The notes: generated from the letters alone by a model not told the origin. DNA of 64,000 bases from Methanosarcina sp. ERenArc_MAG2 (GCA_023955635.1 JAMXHR010000010.1:310001-374000); one strand, 5' to 3'. Positions 29,651 through 39,301 are shown, counted from the first letter of the stretch. Numbers and translations: made by a program.

Positions 29651-31329
29651 TTTTCAGTATTCTGTAATTGTAATCAATCAAAAAGCCAGAAATATTAGAT
29701 ACGTTATACCCTTTTTTATTACCTATATATATAGCTCACACTATATATACATACCTTATGATGATGTATTGATTAGATCTAAATATCAATATAGTCCTGT
29801 ATCTTTATATTGAAATATCCCTTGCGTTATAATTAGGTGCACATCAGCTTCAATTAAAAATCCGGATAAATAATAAAACGTCTCTATTCGGGATCTTTTC
29901 TCCACTTTTCCTGTGACCTCCTGCAACCTGGCTTGAAATGTAGATGGGTCTTCTGTTGAGCCTCAAAAGAGGACGAGATATTTGCTAAATAAATTTCAAT
30001 GGCTTTCCGTTTTCTCTGACTACCGGAAAAGCTAAAAATAATGTTACTATTATTGTGTATTCAATATCACCAAAAAGTAAAAGGAGTAAGGAAAACGTCG
30101 CCAGTAGAAATACAAATGTCAGTATGTGCATTACTATTTTTGTGCATATGTTTCACAATTTTATTTTGTGGATGTAAGTTTTTTATCTGGAAGTGTTCAA
30201 AATATGGAAAAGGGTAAAGAAGGATTCTCATAATCATTTCTTTAAAAAAATGGAACGGAGAAATAAACAGAGCTTGCAGAGTGGGTGACTATAAGAAAAG
30301 AGCTATGCTGGGTTTGAAATTTTTTGCGTCAAACAATTTTTTGCTTGAATACAATTTTTGATATAATTCATTTAATATAATTTATGTTATTATTATATTT
30401 CGGAGTTGTGGAGTAGAGCTGGGGTATCATCAAAATAAAAGAATATCCTGAGGTCGCTGATCCTTCTTCGAACCAATGTGCTTGGGGAGCATAATACTTC
30501 GAAGAGACTGTATTGGGGAATACAGTAGATACAGCGCCTCTGGATTCTTCTATACTATCTATGCTGAGGATTTTTTATTAAGTAATATTCTCTTTTAAGT
30601 AATTCTCTTTTTCTTCTCTTTTTTCTTCATATAGAGCTTTAAGGATGAGATTTACTCAGTCGTAGCCCCGAATATTATAAGAAGTAGAGAATCGAGAGAT
30701 ATATAACCTAAAAAAGCCTCTGGATAAAAGATAATTTTAGATATATATTCGAAAAATATATAACACTTTTAGTTGTCTTTCAGGATTATCTGAAAAGCCT
30801 TTCAGAGCCTCAGTTCCGCGGGAATACACAACCTCGATTCATCCTGAAAGTCGAGCTTTGATCTATTGAATAAAACTTTGACAGCTCAAATAAGGGCAAG
30901 CAGGCAGAGAGAAGCTGGTATAGGAAGATTAATATGCTGTGCAAGGAAGCAGGTATATAAAGAGAAGGCACGCACACTTGCAAAAGTATCAAAATATCCT
31001 CTACACAAAAATTTTACAATGACCATGCTTTATGTGAAGATATCGACTGTAGATATACTAAAATAGATGGATGAAGCAGGCGATCCTATACTGGATAAAT
31101 AACGAGTGTTACATGATATTGTTTTTTATATCGCTTTATATCCTTAAGATGATTGTATTTTATTGGATTGCGAAAAGAATACTTAGGTGGAGAAAAAAGA
31201 GGCGAGGGTAAATCGGCTTTTGAAGCTAACACAATGCTAACAGTGAGGCGCAAAGACCCAACGTTGAAACTTGTCAAAAGTAAAAGATTCCTACATCCAT
31301 GTGATTAGTCTGAGCTTGCGAACTGCGCC
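29651..31329. other. Long A+T-rich spacer without supported genes
   Basis: Frames are short and lack motifs. The stretch 30410-30560 is somewhat more G+C rich ('gttgtggagtagagctgggg' onward) and could hide a non-coding RNA, but I cannot fold it into a known class. No IS ends, tRNAs or CRISPR repeats were found. Confidence 0.4.
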
Positions 31330-31510
31330 TATCAGCAGGCACACCTCTTGTTTTCCGACTAATTCTATATGGGGCGTGGTTACACCTTTTATAATTGAGC
31401 AAAAATATGATTGTTAAGAAACTAAAATCCGGTAAAAATAATAGTTAACGTTTGTGGTGGCTTACTTAATAGTTTATTGGTTTTAAACTTTTAATTCAAT
31501 TTCTGTCTTT
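31330..31510 (-). pseudogene. Decayed 5' end and upstream region of a marker 8 gene
   Basis: Read on the minus strand, the bases around 31335-31377 encode a damaged start of the marker 8 protein ('PHIELVGK'). ACG stands where the ATG should be and one codon is lost. The adjacent 31378-31500 matches the region upstream of the intact gene at 45024, for example 'attgagcaaaaatatgatt' in both. It is therefore a partial, dead copy of that gene's promoter and first codons, about 13.5 kb from the intact copy. Confidence 0.75.
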
Positions 31511-31597
31511 TTATTTATTTCAATTGCTTTGAATTGCGGTTTGCAAGTTCCTTTTCGATTTGTTGAGTTTGGAGATTGAAGTCTGCTTTTTGAAATA

Positions 31598-31858
31598 TTA
31601 CTTTTTGGATTTCAGTTTGCTGAAGATGGTCTGAAAAATATTTTTTGAAACCGAAGGATTTTTTGAAGTCCTATGGTCTCCAGACTCTTCAAGCTCCTTC
31701 AGTTTTTGCTCACAAAAACTAATTAGCCTCGGATTTTCAATCGTCTTTCCTATAGCAAGGGATTCCTTCAAAAACTCAATTGCTTTTCTTGGTACTCCCA
31801 GATGACTGTATGCGTTCCCCAGGTTTCCAAGAACAACTCCATGAATCTGTTTATTTTA
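31598..31858 (-). pseudogene. C-terminal fragment of a TPR protein
   Basis: The minus-strand frame reads 'IHGVVLGNLGNAYSHLGVPR' then 'KAIEFLKESLAIGKTIENPR', a TPR unit, followed by 'SFCEQKLKELEESGDH' and a Lys-rich end with TAA at 31598. There is no start codon, and a stop bounds the frame at about 31860. It is a truncated remnant of a TPR gene whose 5' part is gone. Confidence 0.65.
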
Positions 31859-31871
31859 ACTATCAAAAAAT

Positions 31872-32492
31872 TTGGAATCAAAAGCCATAGAGGAAACGGA
31901 AATAGCATCTCGTTTATTTGGGGAAAGTGGGAACAGGGTTAAGGAACATCTATCTCTTGCATGGCTTTATGAAGAATTTGTAAATAAATACTATAACTTG
32001 AATGATTATAAAAAGAGTGGAAAGTATGCTGAAATCTCGGGAGATGAATACATTGAAGCGGGAAAACAGTCTGGAGAGAGCTTCAAGGGCACTTCTTTAA
32101 CTAAAGGCTATACGCTTAAAGGAAGAGCTGAAATTCGGACACTTGAGATTAAAACTCCTTTTTATAAAGATCTATTTAAAAGAATCTGGAATAGGAACTC
32201 TCACGAAATAGAAAAATTCATGGAAGTCATTGATTGTATAATGGATGCATCCAGATGTTATGAAAAAGCAGCCGAAGCATCTCCAAAAGATAACAAGTTG
32301 TGTAATGCCTGCTCAATTTCAATGTCGTGTCTTTCGGAAATGCTTGACTATATGCTTGCAGTTATAAAGCAGGAAAAAACGCCTCAGCTTGAAGATAAAT
32401 TGAAAAATTGGAATGAAAAATTGGCAATTGCCAAAAGTGCTTATATGAGCATAGTAAAGGAGAACTCTTTATCGAATCTCTTTGTAAATTAA
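31872..32492 (+). CDS. Helical protein of unknown function, probably N-terminally truncated
   Basis: 206 residues from TTG 31872. It is entirely helical and charged, with SNAP/TPR-like spacing: 'IEETEIASRLFGESGNRVKE', 'CYEKAAEASPKDNKLCNACS'. There is no ribosome-binding site and the frame is closed by a TAA five codons upstream, directly at the edge of the TPR remnant on the other strand. The start was probably lost in the rearrangement that joined the two. Its stop overlaps the next ATG (TAATG), so the pair was once an operon. Confidence 0.5.
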   Translation: MESKAIEETEIASRLFGESGNRVKEHLSLAWLYEEFVNKYYNLNDYKKSGKYAEISGDEYIEAGKQSGESFKGTSLTKGYTLKGRAEIRTLEIKTPFYKDLFKRIWNRNSHEIEKFMEVIDCIMDASRCYEKAAEASPKDNKLCNACSISMSCLSEMLDYMLAVIKQEKTPQLEDKLKNWNEKLAIAKSAYMSIVKENSLSNLFVN

Positions 32493-32860
32493 TGGGATGC
32501 ATACAAAATCTGAACAAATACAAAAAACATGGAACAAGGGAATATGGAAGAGCTTTTGAGGAATGCCGAAAAGAATTAAGTGAAATCGCAAATAATATCG
32601 AAGGCCCTCTTCAGAAAATTATTGAAGATTCGGCGAAAAAAATGGATGTCTGTCGGCTCAAAATGATACCTTATGCAGGTACTGAAACTGGATATATACC
32701 TCAACCCAGTAAGTTATCTCAATTTTTGAAATGGTCATATCCCAAACGAATCATAGTAGGAGTCGCTGGAATCATTCTTACAGTTGTTGTTAGCCATTAC
32801 AATGAATATCTTTTTTCCTTGATCAAAAGATTTGTAGCCATGCTTCTCAGTAAAATATGA
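32492..32860 (+). CDS. Small protein with C-terminal membrane anchor
   Basis: 122 residues: a soluble helical part with three cysteines, then a single hydrophobic segment near residues 87-103 ('RIIVGVAGIILTVVVSHY') and a short basic end, an arrangement of tail-anchored proteins. It starts at the ATG overlapping the stop of the previous gene. Function unknown. Confidence 0.5.
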   Translation: MGCIQNLNKYKKHGTREYGRAFEECRKELSEIANNIEGPLQKIIEDSAKKMDVCRLKMIPYAGTETGYIPQPSKLSQFLKWSYPKRIIVGVAGIILTVVVSHYNEYLFSLIKRFVAMLLSKI

Positions 32861-33026
32861 TTCATTATAATTTATTTCAAGAAAAGGACTCATTTTACTA
32901 AGCTTAGATTTTATTTCTACCCGCAAAATTATTCCGCAATAAATTATTCCACAATAAATATTACTGACCTATCTTATTATCTGGCTTCAGGTTTCCAAGC
33001 TGAATGACCATAAAAAAGGTTAAAAT

Positions 33027-34214
33027 ATGATAATCTTCGACCACCCCTACGTCTCCGAATTTTTAAAAGATACTGCTGCAGAGTTGCAGATTCCTGTTTT
33101 GAAAAATGAAATGGCAGCCGGACTAAAGACCGAAAAAGAGCTGAGGCTTCTTGAGGAAGCCGGGTTTATCGAATTAATAAAAGAAAAGGATGAATGTCTT
33201 CTTTATTCCAATTCAGAAAATTCAATTGGCTGGATTTCGGAAAATCTGGGCTTTACAGGTTTGCCTGAGAAAATAGAGCTTTTTAAGAACAAGATTAAGT
33301 TCAGAGAGCTGCTGGAAAGGATCTATCCGGAATTCTATTTCCGGGGTGTTGAATTTGAAAAGCTGGATGAAATTCGGGTTGAGGAAATAGAAAAGCCGTT
33401 TATCATAAAACCTGCTGTGGGGTTTTTCAGCCTCGGCGTGCATAAGGTTTCCACCAACGAGGAATGGGATTCGGTCCTGAAGAGCATAAAGGCTGAAGTT
33501 GAGGAGATCAGAGAGCTTTATCCTGTGCAGGTCCTGGATGTGGGGAAGTTCATTATTGAGGGAAATATCGAAGGGGAAGAGTTTGCGGTTGATGCTTATT
33601 TTAATAACCAGGGAAAGCCGGTGGTCCTTAATATTTTCAAGCACATCTTTTCTTCGGAAAACGATGTCAGTGACAGGGTTTATTTTACTTCGAAAACTGT
33701 TATAGAAACACACAGGGAAGCCGTTGAGGATCTTTTAAAGGAAATCGGAAAGCTCGTCGGGCTCAGGAATTTTCCCCTTCATATTGAACTGCGGATAGGG
33801 GAGGACAGAAGAATCCAGCCGATAGAACTGAACCCAATGCGCTTTGCCGGCTGGTGCACAACAGATATTGCATATTTTGCATATGGGATTAACACTTACA
33901 GATATTTCCTGGAGCAGCTTGAGCCGGACTGGAAAAAGATTTTTGCAGGCAGGGAAGGAAAGAGCTTCTGCCTTGTTCTGCTGAACAGGCCGGCAGATCT
34001 TAATTTGAAGGACGTTAAGGCTTTTGATTACGAAAAACTGCTTTCGGACTTTGAAAAGCCCCTGGAACTCAGAAAAGTAGACCATGAGAAATATGGCTTC
34101 TTCGGGTACATGTTTACCGAAACCGGGGACAACGGTTGGAGCGAAATTGAAAGGATTCTGAAATCGGACTTGAAGAAATACATTACTTTCAAAGAGATAG
34201 CATCCTCAGTTTAG
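33027..34214 (+). CDS. ATP-grasp enzyme
   Basis: 395 residues, intact. The ATP-grasp fold is visible in 'EKPFIIKPAVGFFSLGVHKV' (nucleotide-binding lysine and glycine loop), 'FIIEGNIEGEEFAVDAYFNN' (acidic strand) and 'IQPIELNPMRFAGWC' (Mg-binding E-x-N motif). Members ligate a carboxylate to an amine or thiol using ATP; the substrate cannot be read from the sequence. The 5' end and upstream region have a decayed second copy at 35365-35525. Spacing to both neighbours suggests a single-gene transcript. Confidence 0.85.
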   Translation: MIIFDHPYVSEFLKDTAAELQIPVLKNEMAAGLKTEKELRLLEEAGFIELIKEKDECLLYSNSENSIGWISENLGFTGLPEKIELFKNKIKFRELLERIYPEFYFRGVEFEKLDEIRVEEIEKPFIIKPAVGFFSLGVHKVSTNEEWDSVLKSIKAEVEEIRELYPVQVLDVGKFIIEGNIEGEEFAVDAYFNNQGKPVVLNIFKHIFSSENDVSDRVYFTSKTVIETHREAVEDLLKEIGKLVGLRNFPLHIELRIGEDRRIQPIELNPMRFAGWCTTDIAYFAYGINTYRYFLEQLEPDWKKIFAGREGKSFCLVLLNRPADLNLKDVKAFDYEKLLSDFEKPLELRKVDHEKYGFFGYMFTETGDNGWSEIERILKSDLKKYITFKEIASSV

Positions 34215-34332
34215 ATTCTCAAAGATTAAGAACCACTGAAAGCGCGGAAAACACTAAAAAAGGAAGCGCACAATCTTTTCGTGCTTTCCGCTTCAGAATC
34301 GTTAAATCTTAGAGGACTGACGCGCCACCAGT

Positions 34333-34374
34333 ATACTTGGTTTTATTTAGCGCTGCACTGGTGGGCTTCCTTTC
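34333..34374. terminator. Inverted repeat after the ATP-grasp gene
   Basis: CCACCAGT near 34327-34334 pairs with ACTGGTGG near 34358-34366 across a loop of about 24 bases. It sits in the spacer between convergently unrelated units. A role as terminator or RNA structure is only suggested by position. Confidence 0.3.
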
Positions 34375-34524
34375 ATTCAATGAAGCGATTTTTTGAGAAG
34401 TTCTTGAGGTGAAGTTGCAGTATGTAGAAGACAAATTATATAAAGACCTGTATATATTATTAATAGGGGACATATTTTCACATGTATGTTTTATGAATGA
34501 AAAGATGAATTAAAGGGGGATGAG

Positions 34525-35142
34525 ATGATCAGGAAAATAAAACTTTGTGGTGCTGTGCTTATTACATTGATGCTTATCTCACTAATGTTATTCACTTCCG
34601 GCTGTTCTCAAAAAGCGCCGGAAAATGAAACTAAAAAAGTAGAAAATGAAACTAAAAAAATAGAAAATGAAAGCAAGGATATAACAAAAGAAGCTGATAA
34701 AGTTCCTCGGGAAATTGTAAATGTTGTAGAGAAGAGTGACAGAAATATTATGGAAACATTAGCTGACAAGAACTTCACAATCCTTGTTGACCTTATCAAT
34801 GTTGCAGGGCTTGAGAAGACTTTAGCTGAAGGTGGGCCTTATACTGTTTTTGCTCCAACTGATAAAGCCTTTGCCGAACTTCCGGAAGGTACGGTTCCTG
34901 CACTCAGAAACAATACTCAGGAACTAAAAAAAGTCTTAACTTACCATGTTTCTGATAAACTACTGATGGAAAAAGATATAGTAAATCTGACAAGCATCCA
35001 GACACTTGAAGGAGAAAACCTTCCTGTCAATGAGACGGTTGAAGGCATACAGGTTGGAGGTGCAAACATAACAAAAGCAGACATTCTGACCGACAATGGA
35101 GTAATTCATCAAATAGATAAAGTGTTAATCCCGCCGAAGTAA
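34525..35142 (+). CDS. Fasciclin-domain lipoprotein
   Basis: 205 residues. The signal peptide ends in a lipobox-like 'MLFTSGCSQK', so the mature protein is probably lipid-anchored at Cys27 outside the membrane. A Lys/Glu/Asn-rich linker with three repeats of 'ENETKK' type follows (residues 32-60). The fasciclin (FAS1) domain runs from about 70 to 205, with the signature 'GPYTVFAPTDKAFAELP' and end 'NGVIHQIDKVLIPP'. FAS1 domains mediate adhesion. AAAGGGGGATGAG precedes the ATG and a TATA-like stretch lies near 34436-34460. Three N-x-S/T sites suggest glycosylation. Confidence 0.92.
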   Translation: MIRKIKLCGAVLITLMLISLMLFTSGCSQKAPENETKKVENETKKIENESKDITKEADKVPREIVNVVEKSDRNIMETLADKNFTILVDLINVAGLEKTLAEGGPYTVFAPTDKAFAELPEGTVPALRNNTQELKKVLTYHVSDKLLMEKDIVNLTSIQTLEGENLPVNETVEGIQVGGANITKADILTDNGVIHQIDKVLIPPK

Positions 35143-35364
35143 AGGGAAAATAACAGAAGCGACGCTAGAGTCGAGAAAGAAGCTATAGATGCCTTTTTAC
35201 TACTTTTGCTTCTTTTTTATTTTTTATCTTTTCAATTCCGGTTCATAGGGTTCAGTGACCGAAAAACCGTAAGCAAAAAGGTGATCTGTAAATTCATCAC
35301 AAAGAGGGGATTGTGTCCGTTTTTCCAATATGATCAACAACTCATTCTCACTGAAAAGAGCATT

Positions 35365-35525
35365 CCGAAATAAACGGGATTAGCCGACCTTATTATCTGG
35401 TCTGGGATTTCCAAACTGAAGCACCCATGAGAAGATCAGAGAAAGAATTATTCTTGACCATCCCTGCAATTTTTTAAAAAATAACGCTGCAGAACTGCAG
35501 ATTCCTGTTTATCCAGAAAAATAAG
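35365..35525 (+). pseudogene. Decayed 5' fragment of the ATP-grasp gene
   Basis: The stretch parallels 32960-33105: 'cttattatctgg' then 'tttccaa', a broken start, and codons reading 'ILDHPCNFLKNNAAELQIPV' against 'IFDHPYVSEFLKDTAAELQIPV' in shape (compare DHP, FLK and AAELQIPV). Similarity ends after about 35515. It is a partial duplicate that no longer has a usable start. Confidence 0.75.
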
Positions 35526-35620
35526 AGAAGAATATCCCGGCAGCAAAAATACTTATTTATCTTGAAGGTTCAATTTCCTTATGGGAAAAGGTAGATGGGG
35601 TACTCACTCTGGAAGATATC

Positions 35621-36591
35621 ATAGAGGTAAATGGCCTTGAATATTTTTTCGGCGAGGTAAAAGCAGTCGATGATATCAGTTTTACAGTCAGGAAGGGAGA
35701 GATCTTTTCTTTTCTCGGGCCAAACGGAGCTGGGAAGAGTACTGTAATCAACATTCTCACTACTCTCCTGCCCATACAGAAGGGGAGCGTAAAGATTGCA
35801 GGCTACGATTTGAAAAAGAGCCTGAAATGGTCAGGGAGTCCATAGGGATTGTTTTTCAGGAACTGACCCTTGACAGGGATATGACTGTAAGGGAGATTCT
35901 GGAATATCACGGAAGGCTCTATTCCATGCCAAAAGCTGCAAGGCAGAAGCGGATTGACGAGCTGCTTGACCTTGTTGAGCTCGAAGGAAAAAGAGATACT
36001 CTGACAAGGCATCTCAGTGGCGGGATGAAGCGCAGGCTCGAGATCGCGCGGGGGCTCATGACCCGACCTAAAGTGCTTTTCCTGGACGAGCCTACAATCG
36101 GGCTTGACCCTCAGACAAGGATAAGGATCTGGGATTATGTGAAGGATATAAACCAGCAGGGTACAACCATTTTCCTGACAACCCATTATATGGACGAAGC
36201 CGACCAGTTCAGCGACAATATAAGCATCGTCGATCATGGAAAAATCATTGTCACAGGCAAATCATGGGAGTTAAAAAACACGCTTGGCAAAGATATCATA
36301 TACCTGGAAACCAGCGACAACCGGGCAGCGTCGGAGCTGCTGAAGAGTCTCGAAAGTGTAAAAGGAATCAGGGAAAAATCAAAAGGGATAATCGTCATGG
36401 TCAATGTGGACGGTACCTACCTGCTGCCTGAAATGATGGATAAACTTCGAAGTGAGGGGATCACGATTAGGGCCGTAAACCTCAAAAAGCCATCAATGGA
36501 CGATGTTTTTGTTCATTACACAGGAAAGGAGCTGAGAGACAGTGGGACAGAAAAGAGTTCGGTGGTATCCTTGAGGGCAGGGAGGCGTTAA
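35621..36591 (+). CDS. ABC transporter ATPase, DrrA-like (frame broken once, start unresolved)
   Basis: About 324 residues. The first frame carries 'VNGLEYFFGEVKAVDDISF' and Walker A 'FLGPNGAGKSTVINIL' and stops at 35845. One A added to the run near 35812-35816 joins it to 'EPEMVRESIGIVFQELTLDR', signature 'LSGGMKRRLEIARGLM' and Walker B 'VLFLDEPTIGLDPQTR', with the H-loop 'TTHYMDEAD' following. The C-terminal DUF4162-like region ends the protein. No ATG, GTG or TTG lies at the expected start. The codon before 'EVNGLEY' is ATA (35621), preceded by GGAAG. It powers the permease encoded next and likely exports a lipid or drug. Confidence 0.88.
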
Positions 36592-36594
36592 GAG

Positions 36595-37431
36595 ATGCAC
36601 ACGGGTTTTCTTACTATCTACTGGCGGGACATGTTGAGGTTTGTCCGGTTCCGGAGTCTTCTTTTTGCCTCACTTATCCAGCCTGCCCTTTGGCTGGCTT
36701 TTTTCGGAATTGCAATGTCAAACAATTTTGATAGACTGACTTCAACCCTGCCGCCGATTCCAGGTATAAAAGCTGTTGGCTACCTTACCTTCATATGTGC
36801 AGGTGTCATTGCAATGACAACGCTTTTTACGAGCCTTTTTGGGGGAACAGTGCTGCTTTTTGACAAAAACTGGGGACTTATGCGAGAGACCCTTTCAAGC
36901 CCTCTGCCAAGAATCCATATAATTGTAGGGATCGGGCTTTCAGGCATGACCAAGTCTTTTATCCAGGCAGCTGTTATTATGGGTTTAGGACTTCTGCTGG
37001 GAGTCCAGTTCTTTGAGGGCTATACCCCTGCACGGATTCTGATCTCACTGCTCGGAATTATGCTTTTTATAGGGGCGTTCTCTCTCGGGTTTCTTTTCCT
37101 TTCAGCTGCAATAGCAATTACCATGGAAAGCCCGGAAGGGATGCAGGCAGTAATAACCCTGCTTACCATGCCTTTCTTTTTCACGAGCAACGCACTCTAC
37201 CCTTCGAACTCCTTTCCTCCTGTGCTCCGGGCCTTGTCCACAGTCAATCCACTCACGCATCTTGTCAGCGGGATCAGATATTTTGCAATCGGGAGCGATT
37301 TTTCGTCAATCGGGATTCACTATATTTATACGCAGGGAGGAATTCTGGTTTCCTTTCTGGCCTTGCTGGCTTTTGCGGTAATAATGTTTCTTATTGCAAG
37401 GTGGAGATTTAGCAAGGTTACAGTCACATGA
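36595..37431 (+). CDS. ABC-2 type permease
   Basis: 278 residues with six hydrophobic segments in the ABC-2/DrrB arrangement: 'FLTIYWRDMLRFVRFRSLLF' at the start, 'GVIAMTTLFTSLFGGTVLLF', 'IMLFIGAFSLGFLFLSAAIA', and 'MPFFFTSNALYPSNSFPPVL' followed by 'VNPLTHLVSGIRYFAIG', a motif typical of these permeases. It starts 3 bp after the ATPase stop and surely forms a transporter with it. Substrate unknown. Confidence 0.93.
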   Translation: MHTGFLTIYWRDMLRFVRFRSLLFASLIQPALWLAFFGIAMSNNFDRLTSTLPPIPGIKAVGYLTFICAGVIAMTTLFTSLFGGTVLLFDKNWGLMRETLSSPLPRIHIIVGIGLSGMTKSFIQAAVIMGLGLLLGVQFFEGYTPARILISLLGIMLFIGAFSLGFLFLSAAIAITMESPEGMQAVITLLTMPFFFTSNALYPSNSFPPVLRALSTVNPLTHLVSGIRYFAIGSDFSSIGIHYIYTQGGILVSFLALLAFAVIMFLIARWRFSKVTVT

Positions 37432-37462
37432 CTCAAATATTGAAGTGTAAAGGGGAAAAATT

Positions 37463-37723
37463 ATGGTTTGCACACACAGAGATATGATAAAAATAACAGA
37501 TGTGGAACCGGGTTCAAAAGGATGCGAGGAATGCCTGAAAAGCGGGGACACATGGGTTCACCTGAGAATTTGTCTGGCCTGCGGGCATGTGGGCTGTTGT
37601 GATCAGTCAAAAAACAAGCATGCAACAAAGCACTTTGAAGAGACCGGGCATCCGATAATTCAATCTTTCCAGCCGGGTGAGGACTGGAAGTACTGCTACA
37701 TTGATCGCCAGTACCTTGAATAA
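37463..37723 (+). CDS. UBP-type zinc-finger protein
   Basis: 86 residues with a complete ZnF-UBP pattern: 'CTHRD', 'CEECLKSGDTWVHLRICLAC', 'GHVGCCDQSKNKHATKHFEE' and 'TGHPIIQSF'. In eukaryotes this fold binds the free end of ubiquitin; stand-alone prokaryotic versions have unclear function. It follows the ABC transporter genes by 31 bp with its own AAGGGG site, so it is probably the last gene of that operon. Confidence 0.92.
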   Translation: MVCTHRDMIKITDVEPGSKGCEECLKSGDTWVHLRICLACGHVGCCDQSKNKHATKHFEETGHPIIQSFQPGEDWKYCYIDRQYLE

Positions 37724-37779
37724 AAGGTTGAAAAAACTAACAGCTGTAGAAGCTGAATGGCACCGAAAGGCTCGCCCTC

Positions 37780-37806
37780 GTTGGAAGAACTAATGGTTCT
37801 TGACAC
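37780..37806 (+). pseudogene. Short fragment of a DUF1269-like gene
   Basis: Nineteen bases, 'gaagaactaatggttcttg' (37784-37802), are identical to part of the DUF1269 gene at 38894-38912. The reading around it shows no further similarity, so only a scrap remains. Confidence 0.4.
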
Positions 37807-37837
37807 GACCTGCTCGATGATTAATATTAGGACTTCT

Positions 37838-37955
37838 ATGAGACTGGAAGTTCGGGCAGCCACTGTAACAGATAGAAGAAGGGGAATTGGAAAGGCAATA
37901 TTTATGGCGCTTGCAAGAGAGCAGATATAGTAATCGTCTCATGGAAGACCTACGA
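37838..37955 (+). pseudogene. N-terminal remnant of a short-chain dehydrogenase
   Basis: From ATG 37838 the frame reads 'MRLEVRAATVTDRRRGIGKA' then 'IFMALARE' and stops. With two bases restored it continues 'ADIVIVSW'. This is the start of an SDR enzyme with a degenerate TGxxxGIG cofactor motif (TDRRRGIG). No catalytic Tyr-x3-Lys region follows in the next 800 bp. Confidence 0.5.
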
Positions 37956-38571
37956 AAGTTAGTAATGAAATTGGGAGTGAAATTAGACTTGCTCAGATCC
38001 ACCATATACGTCGAAATACAATTCAATAGATCAGAGGTTATTCTGTCATCTTACGGGTGCATGCAAAGATATTGTTTTCAGCAGTATTGATGTGTTCAAA
38101 GACATTGTTTGATAAGACTTCCACATCCGAAGGACTGCGGATGTTTTCGACTATCAAGGACAAAGTGTATGCAACGGCAAGAAAAGTAAGTGGGAACTTC
38201 AGTAAAACATGAAAATTGTCTTTGATTATTGGGAAATGAAACTATAAAGCTATTCCTCAAGTGAAAAATTGAAGTTATTTTTTAACTATTCTAAATGCCT
38301 TATCCTTCGTAAGATAGAAGTTTGTAGCAAAAATTTGTTGCCGTGGAGTAAAATTTGATTAAGAACTAAGGTTTCCTTGATTTCCTAATCTCTTCTCAGA
38401 TTCATCCCTTGTTTTGGAGAAAAGCACTAAAACCACATCTAATCTGGTAAATAAGATTCAATAGCCCTTAAAAACATATTATTTTTTTAGATATTTTACA
38501 TTGAAAATAAATTTAAAAATCCGTGATTATTTATATGTTCATGTACTGTTATATCTTGTATGGCATGAAGG

Positions 38572-38727
38572 GAATGTGGGATTATAACTCATCGGCATAA
38601 ACGTCCTGCTGGTGGGCTATAAGGGATTACTTGAGGTTATAGCTATAGTAGAGGGGAATGTAAAATATTATAATCCACCGGCATAAAAGTCCTGCTGATG
38701 GGTTATAAGGATTACTTGAGATTACAG
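38572..38727 (+). repeat. Two tandem copies of a hairpin-forming 70 bp motif
   Basis: The copies are 38572-38641 and 38656-38727. Each contains an imperfect stem, for copy 2 ATAATCCACCGGCA and TGCTGATGGGTTAT around a 9-base loop (TAAAAGTCC), then 'aaggattacttgag'. Substitutions between copies partly keep pairing (A-U, G-U, G-C). They lie about 90 to 240 bases upstream of the DUF1269 gene and could be cis-acting RNA elements or small RNAs. Confidence 0.65.
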
Positions 38728-38812
38728 TGCAGGTAACTGCAGAGTTCATCGTGTAAAAGTAGTGTCTTTTTTGAAATTCAACATCATACTTTTGCATAAG
38801 GAGATTTAGAAT

Positions 38813-39301
38813 ATGAGTGAGTTAATTGTTTTTGCGTTTCCGAGTGAGACTGGCGCATCTGAGATGGATGAAACTATCCATAAGCTAAAAAAGGAAGAAC
38901 TAATGGTTCTTGCTGATGCGGCTGTTGTAATTCGTAAACCTGACGGTAAAATAAAGGTGAAACAAGCTACAGACCTTGTGGGTGCGGGTGCATTTGGCGG
39001 TGCATTTTGGGGTATGTTGATAGGTTTTTTATTCTGGATGCCCTGGTTGGGACTGGCAATTGGTGCTATCACAGGGGCAATTACAGGTAAACTGTCTGAT
39101 TATGGAATTGATGATGACTTCATTAAAGAAGTAGGTGAAACCATTAAACCGGGTGGTTCTGCTATTTTTTTGTTGATCTCAAAGTGGACTGAAGATAAGG
39201 CACTCGACAGACTTAAAAAATTCAACGCAACAATTTTAAGAACATCCCTTTCCAACGAAGATGAACTCAAGCTTAAAGCAGCTTTTGGCGCTGGAGAATA
39301 A
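38813..39301 (+). CDS. DUF1269 membrane-associated protein
   Basis: 162 residues: a ferredoxin-like N-terminal domain ('MSELIVFAFPSETGASEMDE', 'LADAAVVIRKPDGKIKVKQA'), a Gly-rich hydrophobic hairpin at residues 58-92 ('GAGAFGGAFWGMLIGFLF' and 'LGLAIGAITGAITGKLSD') and a second alpha/beta domain with 'GGSAIFLLISKWTEDKALDR'. This is the DUF1269 pattern, function unknown. AAGGAG lies at 38798-38803. Two small genes follow on the same strand. Confidence 0.9.
   Translation: MSELIVFAFPSETGASEMDETIHKLKKEELMVLADAAVVIRKPDGKIKVKQATDLVGAGAFGGAFWGMLIGFLFWMPWLGLAIGAITGAITGKLSDYGIDDDFIKEVGETIKPGGSAIFLLISKWTEDKALDRLKKFNATILRTSLSNEDELKLKAAFGAGE

Noticed and set aside
30866-31066. 66-residue plus-strand gene
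   Set aside because: No recognisable composition or signal. It lies in a long spacer with many chance frames.
37838-38100. Intact short-chain dehydrogenase
   Set aside because: Only the first 30 residues are recognisable, the Gly motif is degenerate and the catalytic region is missing.
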